Source: Flavobacteriales bacterium UBA6969 (GTDB lineage: Bacteria > Bacteroidota > Bacteroidia > Flavobacteriales_D > Sanyastnellaceae). From it: 5,103 nt of DNA. The position numbers and the translations under genes are program-made. The DNA lies in assembly GCA_002448555.1 (NCBI GenBank), contig DJYV01000171.1, positions 2,101 to 7,203 on the forward strand, read 5' to 3'. The notes beneath the pieces are model-generated. The model was given only the letters and a program-made list of their open reading frames with translations. It made no database searches and was not told the origin of the DNA. Shown here piece by piece: positions 1 to 5,103 of the stretch (the stretch's first letter is position 1; every line of letters starts with the position of its first letter).

Positions 1-527
1 CAATCATCACGCACATTTCGAATTTTCGACCGGTCAAGCGCGTTGAAGATGTGGTTGATGTGTTTGCCAGCGTTCGCGCCAACCAGCTGGCCAAATTGCT
101 TTTGGTTGGCGACGGACTTGAGCGCACCCGTGCAGAGAAGCGTGCTGAGGAACAAGGCATTCGTTCCGATGTGGTGAGCATTGGCAAAATCAAAAACCCC
201 ATTGAACCGTTGCTCGTCAGTGACTTGTTTTTGCTGCCGTCAAAAACGGAGAGCTTTGGCCTCTCCGCACTGGAAGCCCTTGCTGCGGGAGTGCCCGTAG
301 TCGCCTCCGATGCCGGCGGAATGCCCGAGGTTGTGGAACACGGTGTCAGCGGCTACCTCGCCCCGGTCGGCGACGTGGAAGCCATGGGGCGTCATGCGCA
401 TGCCTTGCTCGACAACCCCGATCAACACGCTTCGTTCAAGGAAGCTGCACAAGCCCGCGCACAGGAATTTCACGTCATGAAAATCTTGCCGCATTACGAG
501 GCCATCTACCACCGCCTCGCCCCGTAA
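1..527 (+). CDS. bshA: BshA, N-acetyl-alpha-D-glucosaminyl L-malate synthase (C-terminal part, 5' truncated by window)
   Basis: This is the C-terminal half (about 174 residues, read from base 3, ending in TAA) of a GT-B fold, family GT4 glycosyltransferase. BshA transfers GlcNAc from UDP-GlcNAc to L-malate in the cytoplasm, the first step of bacillithiol synthesis. The visible part begins with ISNFRPVKRVEDVV, a stretch highly characteristic of BshA, continues with the nucleotide-sugar Rossmann strand AKLLLVGDG, and carries the retaining-GT4 E-x7-E signature as ESFGLSALE followed by A-x-G-V-P-V-V-A-S and GGMPEVV. The end HYEAIYHRL matches the usual BshA C-terminus. The N-terminal acceptor-binding domain lies upstream of the window. 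A 185-aa membrane protein follows after 10 nt, probably in the same transcript. A generic GT4 enzyme is the alternative, but the SNFRxVKR motif makes BshA clearly preferable. Bacillithiol occurs in Firmicutes, Deinococcus and many Bacteroidota, which fits the suggested host. Confidence 0.88.
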   Translation, partial: IITHISNFRPVKRVEDVVDVFASVRANQLAKLLLVGDGLERTRAEKRAEEQGIRSDVVSIGKIKNPIEPLLVSDLFLLPSKTESFGLSALEALAAGVPVVASDAGGMPEVVEHGVSGYLAPVGDVEAMGRHAHALLDNPDQHASFKEAAQARAQEFHVMKILPHYEAIYHRLAP

Positions 528-537
528 TTCCCAACGC

Positions 538-1095
538 ATGCCATCGTCCACCGTTCAATCCATTGGAGACCGCATCACCTATGCCTGGCACGAGGATGCG
601 TTGACCATCATCATCGACCAGGCCATTCCACGCAGCCAGCGACTGATGCTCGAAGGCTGGTTTTTGGCGTGGTTGGGCGTAGGCGGAGCAACGGCCATGG
701 AGATGGCCGGCACCACAGGCAGTGACCGCACGTTCTTCCTCGTGTTCATGGCATTCTGGGTGTTTTTCGCCTTTCGTGTGCTGAAGGTGATTTTGTGGCG
801 ACGAATCGGAAGGGAAATGGTCCGCATCACGGCGGAAGGGATGAGTGTCAAAAACGCATTCAACGACCTCGGACGGGCGCGTTTCTTCATCAAAGGCAAC
901 ATCAAAAAGATGGAAGTCGTCCAGCGCGACCCGACCAAATTCATGCAAAACCTCGATCAGAGCTTTTGGATTATGGGCGGTGACTCACTCCAATTCACTT
1001 ACCTCCGGGGCCGATTCGTACTCGGCAAGCAACTCGACAACAAGTCCGCAGCGCAGCTCGCCAAGCTGATTGACAAGGGACTGAGGAAGTTTTGA
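538..1095 (+). CDS. Uncharacterised protein with two transmembrane segments and a soluble C-terminal domain
   Basis: I do not recognise a named family. The 185-aa product has a short N-terminal region of alternating polar and hydrophobic residues (1-35, including the strand-like ALTIIIDQAI), two hydrophobic segments at about 38-57 (GWFLAWLGVGGATAMEMAG) and 65-87 (rich in F, W, V), the basic edge WRRIGRE at 87-93, and a soluble C-terminal domain of about 95 residues. The arrangement of a membrane hairpin followed by short beta-strand-like stretches (MVRITAEGMSVKN, LQFTYLRGRFVLGKQL) and a final helix (AAQLAKLIDKGL) resembles small bacterial PH-like membrane proteins; this is a shape comparison, not a homology result. 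The hairpin topology predicts both ends on the same side, and the basic WRR edge suggests the cytoplasm. The ATG at 538 lies 10 nt after the bshA stop with no Shine-Dalgarno sequence. It is tail to tail with aroQ, 10 nt apart. No evidence links it to bacillithiol apart from position. Confidence 0.8.
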   Translation: MPSSTVQSIGDRITYAWHEDALTIIIDQAIPRSQRLMLEGWFLAWLGVGGATAMEMAGTTGSDRTFFLVFMAFWVFFAFRVLKVILWRRIGREMVRITAEGMSVKNAFNDLGRARFFIKGNIKKMEVVQRDPTKFMQNLDQSFWIMGGDSLQFTYLRGRFVLGKQLDNKSAAQLAKLIDKGLRKF

Positions 1096-1103
1096 CCCCG
1101 CTG

Positions 1104-1121
1104 AATTATTTGAAAATAATT
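1104..1121. other. A/T-only perfect inverted repeat at a convergent gene junction, possible weak bidirectional transcription stop
   Basis: The arms AATTATTT (1104-1111) and AAATAATT (1114-1121) are exact reverse complements separated by GA. The hairpin sits 9 nt after the stop of the plus-strand 185-aa gene and contains the last codons and TAA of aroQ on the minus strand. Position suggests a transcription end point for both converging units. Against this, the stem has no G-C pair and no clear T tract follows in either direction, so it is not a classical intrinsic terminator. It could also be chance in the only A/T-rich patch of a GC-rich region. Confidence 0.35.
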
Positions 1122-1534
1122 GACTCCAGCACGGACATATAGCCCCGGACACCAAGGCCACTGACGCCCCCTGCGCAGACTTCGCGCACGAGTGAAGTCT
1201 TGCGGAATTCCTCGCGGGCATCCGGATGCGATATGTGAACCTCGTACACGGGTGCATCCACTGCCGCAATCGCGTCGCGAATGGCGACGCTGGTGTGGGT
1301 GTACCCTCCGGGGTTGATCAAGATGGCATCGGCTTCAAACCCGTTTGCTTGAATGGCATCGATGAGTTCGCCTTCGACATTGGATTGAAAACAAATGACT
1401 TCCACGCCATGCGTCTGTCCGAAAGCAACCCAACTCGCCTCCAAGTCCTCCAGGGTTTGATGGCCGTAAACACCGGGCTCCCGGGTGCCCAACAAGTTCA
1501 AGTTGGGCCCATTCAATATGGCAATGCGCTTCAC
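1106..1534 (-). CDS. aroQ: Type II 3-dehydroquinate dehydratase
   Basis: AroQ removes water from 3-dehydroquinate to give 3-dehydroshikimate, the third step of the shikimate pathway, as a cytoplasmic dodecamer. The 142-aa length is normal for the family. All expected active-site positions are visible: NGPNLNLLGTRE at 8-19 with Arg18, the lid tyrosine Tyr23 in GVYG, QSNVEGE at 50-56, NPGGYTHTS at 74-82 with Asn74 and His80, EVHIS at 98-102 with His100, and REEFR at 107-111 with Arg111. One departure is His103, where family members I recall have Asn (EVHISN). The start codon is GTG (CAC at 1532-1534 on the plus strand); the next residues KRIAILNGPN match the family N-terminus, so a later start is not possible. 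It lies 9 nt downstream of the transporter gene and could be co-transcribed, but a promoter-like element ends 4 nt before the GTG. Function is near certain; a catabolic (quinate) role instead of biosynthesis cannot be excluded. Confidence 0.96.
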   Translation of the reverse strand: MKRIAILNGPNLNLLGTREPGVYGHQTLEDLEASWVAFGQTHGVEVICFQSNVEGELIDAIQANGFEADAILINPGGYTHTSVAIRDAIAAVDAPVYEVHISHPDAREEFRKTSLVREVCAGGVSGLGVRGYMSVLESIIFK

Positions 1535-1538
1535 ACGA

Positions 1539-1571
1539 CAAAGTTAGAGGAACTCCAACCACTCCGGCAAA
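1539..1571 (-). promoter_or_regulatory. Predicted Bacteroidota-type promoter for aroQ (-33 TTTG, 21-nt spacer, -7 TAACTTTG)
   Basis: On the minus strand, TTTG (1571-1568, inside a TTTTG run) is followed by 21 nt and then TAACTTTG (1546-1539), an exact match to TAnnTTTG. The 17-23 nt spacing is that described for Flavobacterium-type promoters. The element lies within the last codons of the transporter gene, and its -7 box contains that gene's TAA stop. Transcription would begin roughly at the aroQ GTG, giving a leaderless or nearly leaderless mRNA. This rests on motif matching only and assumes a Bacteroidota host. Confidence 0.42.
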
Positions 1572-2968
1572 ACCCACACGCCCCAAACCCATGCAAGCAC
1601 GGCCGCGATCACATTCAACACCAATCCCACCGAAGCCATTTCCCTTATGGTAATGCGTTGGCTGCCAAAAATGATGGCATTGGGAGGCGTCGCCATGGGA
1701 AGCATGAAGGCACAGCTACTGGCAATCGTCACCGGAATTACAAGCAACATCGGATTTACGCCCCACTCCAATGCAATTTGCCCCACAATGGGCACCATTA
1801 CGACGGTCAACGCCAAGTTGCTCATGACCTCCGTCAACAACAGGGCGACCCCGGCAAAAAGCAACACCAGCAACCCCTGGCTGACTCCGTCCCAATCGGC
1901 CAGGGCCTGCGCGACCATGGTCAAGACCTCTGCCTCTGCCAGTGCTTTGGCCAAGGTGAGGCCTCCGCCGAATAACAACAGAATGTCCCACGGTAAGTTG
2001 CGGGTATCACGCCACGTCAACAAACGCTCGGAGTGACGGTCAGAACTGGGAATCAGAAAAAGCCCAACGCCTGCCGCCATGGCAATTGTGGTATCGTTGA
2101 TTTCCAACCCCGTCCAATCGACCAACCACCGACGTCCGACCCACAGCAGTCCCGTAATGGCGAATACCACTGCCACCCGGCGCTCCGCGAGCTTCCAAGG
2201 TCCCAATGCAGCGAGTTCGTCTCTGATTTCATCGTGGCCCTGGCTCAGGCTGCCGCGGGCAACCGGCGTCAACACTCGGGTCAACAACCCATAAACGACG
2301 AAGAGCATCAGCAGCGAAAACGGCAGCGCCATCAGCGTCCATTCCAAAAACGGAACCTCGAGGTTGAATTGGTCTTGAAGCACCCCGGCCATAGCCACAT
2401 TGGGCGGTGTTCCAATCAAGGTTGCTATGCCGCCAAGGTTTGCCGAATAGGCGGTCCCCAGCAACAAGGCCAACGCGAAATTGGGGTGGGAATTGGCATC
2501 GACTTTGTGCAAAACCGAGAGGGCGATGGGGAGCATCATGAGCGTGGTCGCCGTGTTGGAAATCCACATACTGAGCGCCGCCGTGGCTACCATGAAACCA
2601 GCGATCAGCCAACGGGGATTGCCCCCTGCGAGGACCAGCACCGAAAGGGCAAAGCGTTTGTGCAAGTCCCAACGTTCCAACGCGAGCGCGATCAGAAATC
2701 CGCCCATGAACAAGAAGACGTAATGAGAGCCGTAGGGAACTGTCGTCTCAGCGATGGAGGCGATGCCCATGACCGGGAATAAGACCATGGGCAGCACGGA
2801 CGTCACACCGAGCGGAACCGCCTCCAATACCCACCAGACGAGCATCCATGCGGCAGCAGAAAGAATGCGGGTCGCCTCAGCTGGCAGCCCTTGGCTACTG
2901 GCAGTCCACCACACAACAGCGGCCGCGACGGGCCCTGCAACCTGGGCAAGGACCTTCGAAAGTTTCAT
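1544..2968 (-). CDS. DASS/SLC13-family sodium:anion (dicarboxylate or sulfate type) symporter
   Basis: A 474-aa polytopic inner-membrane protein of the divalent anion:Na+ symporter family, close in length to VcINDY (462 aa). It shows the family's internal repeat: WWVLEAVPLGVTSVLP at 45-60 (the E-x-x-P-L-x-V-T-x-L-P motif), first hairpin signature WISNTATTLMMLPI with Ser137-Asn138-Thr139, then GTPPN at 186-190, and the second copy TEVMSNLALTVVMVP with Ser383-Asn384-Leu385 and ATPPN at 426-430. SSCAFMLPMATPPNAII closely follows the PROSITE SLC13 signature. The SNT-type motifs bind substrate carboxylate and sodium in characterised members; here the second one reads SNL. A hydrophilic loop at about 233-263 separates the repeats. 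Substrate cannot be told from sequence: C4-dicarboxylates, citrate, sulfate or other anions are possible. The ATG overlaps the upstream hydrolase stop (ATGA), implying translational coupling; aroQ follows after 9 nt. Family assignment is secure, substrate is open. Confidence 0.93.
   Translation of the reverse strand: MKLSKVLAQVAGPVAAAVVWWTASSQGLPAEATRILSAAAWMLVWWVLEAVPLGVTSVLPMVLFPVMGIASIAETTVPYGSHYVFLFMGGFLIALALERWDLHKRFALSVLVLAGGNPRWLIAGFMVATAALSMWISNTATTLMMLPIALSVLHKVDANSHPNFALALLLGTAYSANLGGIATLIGTPPNVAMAGVLQDQFNLEVPFLEWTLMALPFSLLMLFVVYGLLTRVLTPVARGSLSQGHDEIRDELAALGPWKLAERRVAVVFAITGLLWVGRRWLVDWTGLEINDTTIAMAAGVGLFLIPSSDRHSERLLTWRDTRNLPWDILLLFGGGLTLAKALAEAEVLTMVAQALADWDGVSQGLLVLLFAGVALLLTEVMSNLALTVVMVPIVGQIALEWGVNPMLLVIPVTIASSCAFMLPMATPPNAIIFGSQRITIREMASVGLVLNVIAAVLAWVWGVWVLPEWLEFL
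2965..2968 (-). other. ATGA start/stop overlap between hydrolase and transporter genes
   Basis: Read on the minus strand, the transporter's ATG (2968-2966) shares two bases with the hydrolase's TGA stop (2967-2965). No Shine-Dalgarno sequence precedes the ATG, so the transporter is probably translated by ribosomes terminating on the upstream gene. It fixes the start of the transporter and shows that the two genes share an mRNA. Confidence 0.85.
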
Positions 2969-3825
2969 TTGAAAATGGCGTGGTACGACATGTGATCGGA
3001 GATGTACACACCGTATTTGAGCACCTCATCTGCACATACCCAATCAACGGTAGCATTGCCCCGGTAGAAGATGTAGTCGATGCGGGTAGCGTTGGCCAAG
3101 TTTTCAGGCAAAAAGGTGGTGTACGTCCCGAATGACTTTCGGCAGCGGTAACGCGCGGCGTCATAGGTATCAACCAGGTCTGCTGACGCCATGAGGTTCT
3201 GGACCGGCTCCGTTTGGGGCTCCGCATTCAAATCGCCGCAGACCACCACCAACTCGTCGGAGGCGTCACCGTCCCAGCCGCTCCATCCGGCCACCAGTGC
3301 CGCCGCATTCAGCCGCGCCTTTTCCCCCACATGGGACCAATGCGTGTTGATGACCCGGACCGTTTGCTGCCGCTTGCGGTCGAATAGCACCACCAACGTG
3401 GCAATTCGTGGCAGGTCTGCGTCCCATCCTACACTGCCTTCCTGCAGGGGATTCAACGACAACCAACGGGTCTCTCCACGCAGAAAGTCGAACCGCTCCG
3501 CATTCCAAAAAACCGGACACGCCTCCCCGTTTCCATCGGCATCCCTCCCGGCACCAAACGTCTCGTGCTTCGGCATCAGTGATTTCAAATCGTCGTATTG
3601 ATTAGGCAGCGCCTCTTGCACGCCCGCAATGTCGAAATACCGAATTGCCGATGCCACTTCATTTCGGCGTTCATGCCACTTAATGGTATCGTTGGGATTG
3701 TCGTACCGCACATTGAAGGTGCACACCGATAACTCGGCATTGGCTTGTGCGTGGACGTCTGCATTCACCATACCAAAGGCGAGCGCCATCCCCAAACCCA
3801 TCAAATCGAAACGCATCCCGAGCAT
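2965..3825 (-). CDS. Secreted endonuclease/exonuclease/phosphatase (EEP) superfamily hydrolase
   Basis: A metal-dependent phosphoesterase of the DNase I-like fold, probably exported. Numbering from an upstream ATG at 3915 (316 aa), the catalytic set is complete: Asn68 in CTFNVRYDNPND, Glu101 in GVQEAL, His192 in NTHWSHVGEKAR, Asp228 and Asn230 in GDLNAEP, Asp280 in RIDYIF and Asp307-His308 in SDHMSYH. GWDADLPRIAT at 163-173 is also typical of this secreted bacterial subgroup. I prefer the ATG at 3825 (286 aa): it gives a compact signal peptide (MGLGMALAFGM core, cleavage near VHA-QA) and avoids overlapping the divergent methyltransferase start at 3866, whereas the longer form would add 30 basic residues overlapping that gene. 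ATG at 3816 is also possible. It is the first gene of the cluster, overlapping the transporter by ATGA. The substrate is not deducible: nucleic acid, phosphodiester, sugar phosphate and phospholipid hydrolases share these motifs. Confidence 0.9.
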   Translation of the reverse strand: MLGMRFDLMGLGMALAFGMVNADVHAQANAELSVCTFNVRYDNPNDTIKWHERRNEVASAIRYFDIAGVQEALPNQYDDLKSLMPKHETFGAGRDADGNGEACPVFWNAERFDFLRGETRWLSLNPLQEGSVGWDADLPRIATLVVLFDRKRQQTVRVINTHWSHVGEKARLNAAALVAGWSGWDGDASDELVVVCGDLNAEPQTEPVQNLMASADLVDTYDAARYRCRKSFGTYTTFLPENLANATRIDYIFYRGNATVDWVCADEVLKYGVYISDHMSYHAIFK

Positions 3826-3852
3826 AAGCGCAAGATACAGCGCCGAACGGCG

Positions 3853-3860
3853 TACTTTTG
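3853..3860 (+). promoter_or_regulatory. Possible Bacteroidota -7 box (TACTTTTG) for the methyltransferase gene
   Basis: TACTTTTG matches TAnnTTTG exactly and lies in the short gap between the divergent hydrolase and methyltransferase genes, ending 5 nt before the GTG at 3866. No TTG or TTTG is found at the -33 position, so half of the consensus is missing. Transcription would begin about at the GTG. A six-base motif occurs by chance one to three times per strand-pair in 5 kb, so location is the main support. Confidence 0.33.
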
Positions 3861-3865
3861 CACCC

Positions 3866-5103
3866 GTGAGACGCGAACGACTCTTTCGGAAAAACCAAGT
3901 CTTAACACTTGACATTCAAGATGTTGCATTTGGAGGCAAAGGCATAGCTCGGCAGGAAACGGATCGAGGTCCCTTTGTCATTTTTGTTCAGAACGCCCTG
4001 CCGGGGCAACGGGTGAATGCGCGGGTGGTCAAGTGCAAATCCAAGTATGCGGAATGCAAACTTGAAGACGTCCTCGAGCGCTCCCCCAGTGAACAAGCGA
4101 TTCCTTACCAAGAAATCCCCGGCGCTCCATATGCCCACCTGCCCATCGCGGATCAGCATGCCTTGAAGGAGCAGACAGCACTCGAACTCTACCGTAAAAT
4201 CGGCAACGTGGAGCACCTAGACAGCGTGTACCAGTGCTTGGTCGGTTCGCCTGAAAACTGGCACTACCGCAACAAAATGGAGTACAGCTTCTCGGCCATC
4301 GTACACAACCCGGCAACCGGAGCAAAAGAGGACCGATTCGGACTTGGCTTCAAGCGACGGGGCACGTGGTGGGCCGTCGAAGACCTCAACCGCGACTCCG
4401 GCCTGTTCGACGCCGATGTCGAAAACGCCTTGCCGCAACTCCGTGCGTGGTTTGAATCAACCGGTCTTCCCGCTTGGCATCCGCCGCGACGCGAAGGCTT
4501 CTTCCGCTTCTTGGTGGTGCGAAAAAGCATCGCCTCCCAACGGTTGCTCATCAACCTGGTGACCACTTCAGACGACATCGCTGACTTCGATCGCGATGCC
4601 TTCATCACCCAGCTCAAAGGCTTGCTCGGTGACCGCATTCAGGGGATCCTGCATACCATCAATGACGACAAAGGCGAACGGGTCGAGGCCCGAGCCGGCG
4701 CAAGCACGTGCATCTACGGCGACCCCTTCGTCACCGAAACCCTCCATGGCTTGGACTTCGATGTCGAAATGGCCAGCTTCTTTCAAACCAATCCCGCTAG
4801 TGCTGAGCGGCTGTATGAGATGACCGTCGATGAAGCCACCGCTGGTTGGACCGATGGCGCCCCATCCGATGGCTACGTCATGGACCTGTTCTGCGGCACG
4901 GGTACCATTGGGCAATTGCTGGCGCGTGCTTCGAACCGGAAGGTCATTGGAGTGGACATCGTGGAGCAGGCCATTGTCGATGCCCGACGAAGTGCCCAGA
5001 AAAACGGCATCAGAAACATCGAATTCCACGCCGCGGACGTGGGGAAATTCCTCCTCGAATACCCTGAGTACGCCGGCAAGATTGATACCATCGTACTCGA
5101 TCC
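3866..5103 (+). CDS. TrmA/RlmD-family RNA (uracil-C5)-methyltransferase, 3' truncated by window, lacking the Fe-S cysteines
   Basis: A SAM-dependent enzyme that would methylate C5 of uridine in rRNA or tRNA; 412 complete codons are present. From the GTG at 3866, the N-terminus RKNQVLTLDIQDVAFGGKGIA and FVQNALPGQRVNARVV (about 8-60) form a TRAM RNA-binding domain. The central part has the family landmarks AHLP...Q...K at 90-100 and YRNKMEYSF at 134-142. The methyltransferase domain shows FFQTNP with Gln307, motif I DLFCGTGTIG at 340-349, the SAM-ribose acidic region VIGVDIVEQAI (Asp364, Glu367) and motif IV beginning DTIVLDP (Asp412) where the window ends; the catalytic cysteine lies beyond. 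The Cys-rich C-x5-C-G-G-C stretch of RlmD is absent: the aligned segment reads EIPGAPYAHLP. GTG is chosen because no other start codon lies in frame before the TRAM domain. It diverges from the hydrolase. Family is secure; whether the target is 23S rRNA U1939, U747 or tRNA U54 is not. Confidence 0.9.
   Translation, partial: MRRERLFRKNQVLTLDIQDVAFGGKGIARQETDRGPFVIFVQNALPGQRVNARVVKCKSKYAECKLEDVLERSPSEQAIPYQEIPGAPYAHLPIADQHALKEQTALELYRKIGNVEHLDSVYQCLVGSPENWHYRNKMEYSFSAIVHNPATGAKEDRFGLGFKRRGTWWAVEDLNRDSGLFDADVENALPQLRAWFESTGLPAWHPPRREGFFRFLVVRKSIASQRLLINLVTTSDDIADFDRDAFITQLKGLLGDRIQGILHTINDDKGERVEARAGASTCIYGDPFVTETLHGLDFDVEMASFFQTNPASAERLYEMTVDEATAGWTDGAPSDGYVMDLFCGTGTIGQLLARASNRKVIGVDIVEQAIVDARRSAQKNGIRNIEFHAADVGKFLLEYPEYAGKIDTIVLD

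Noticed and set aside
475..948. 157-codon minus-strand open frame opposite the bshA end and the 185-aa gene
   Set aside because: Antisense to a better-supported pair of plus-strand genes and spans their junction; H- and E-rich composition without domain features.
1226..1975. 249-codon open frame on the plus strand, opposite aroQ and the transporter
   Set aside because: It lies fully antisense to two genes with complete family motifs, its translation is rich in H, Q, R and N with no recognisable domain, and it crosses the aroQ/transporter boundary.
2033..2782. Second 249-codon plus-strand open frame, opposite the transporter
   Set aside because: Highly charged, low-hydrophobicity translation typical of the antisense strand of a membrane protein gene in GC-rich DNA; no motif or plausible start context.
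1106..3825. Idea that the hydrolase, transporter and aroQ form a quinate or dehydroquinate uptake and catabolism operon
   Set aside because: No quinate dehydrogenase, dehydroshikimate dehydratase or regulator is present, the transporter substrate is unknown, and aroQ seems to have its own promoter.
3921..3947. ATG at 3921 as a possible start for the right-hand gene
   Set aside because: It is out of frame with the methyltransferase and meets TAG after eight codons.
3902..4216. 104-codon minus-strand open frame across the start of the methyltransferase
   Set aside because: Antisense to the TRAM domain, which is well conserved on the plus strand; no supporting motif.
4568..5029. 153-codon minus-strand open frame opposite the methyltransferase
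   Set aside because: The plus strand here encodes the intact SAM-binding core, so this frame is a by-product of its codon usage.
1..5103. CRISPR array, tRNA/rRNA, insertion sequence, toxin-antitoxin or defence genes
   Set aside because: No direct repeat array, cloverleaf-like sequence, terminal inverted repeats, transposase or defence motif was seen; nearly all sequence is accounted for by six genes.

Overview
The window looks like ordinary chromosomal core sequence from a GC-rich bacterium (by eye in the upper fifties percent GC), most plausibly a member of the Bacteroidota. Three things point there: a bacillithiol-pathway glycosyltransferase (BshA) at the left edge, no Shine-Dalgarno-like purine run in front of any start codon, and two exact copies of the Bacteroidota -7 promoter box TAnnTTTG placed directly upstream of gene starts. 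The assignment is inferred. There are no mobile elements, CRISPR repeats, tRNA or rRNA genes.

Layout from left to right. Positions 1-1095 carry a plus-strand pair: the C-terminal part of bshA and, 10 nt later, a 185-aa protein with two membrane segments and no recognised function. At about 1096-1121 this pair meets, tail to tail, a minus-strand three-gene cluster; an A/T-only perfect hairpin sits at the junction. Read in its own direction the cluster is a secreted endonuclease/exonuclease/phosphatase-fold hydrolase (start near 3825), a DASS/SLC13 sodium-coupled anion transporter that overlaps it by ATGA, and aroQ, the type II 3-dehydroquinate dehydratase of the shikimate pathway. aroQ starts with GTG and appears to have its own promoter inside the end of the transporter gene. 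From 3866 to the right edge, diverging from the hydrolase, runs a TrmA/RlmD-type RNA uracil-C5 methyltransferase, cut off by the window end.

Functionally the genes are mostly unrelated housekeeping: thiol cofactor synthesis, aromatic amino acid precursor synthesis, anion uptake and RNA modification. The hydrolase and transporter are probably translated together, but no shared substrate can be deduced. I found no convincing new system. The observations most worth checking are that the methyltransferase lacks the cysteines that hold the [4Fe-4S] cluster in RlmD, and that two GTG-started genes each have a -7 box ending 4-5 nt before the start codon, which predicts leaderless or nearly leaderless mRNAs. 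Gaps between genes are all under about 50 bases, so no gene-free stretch over 300 bases exists.
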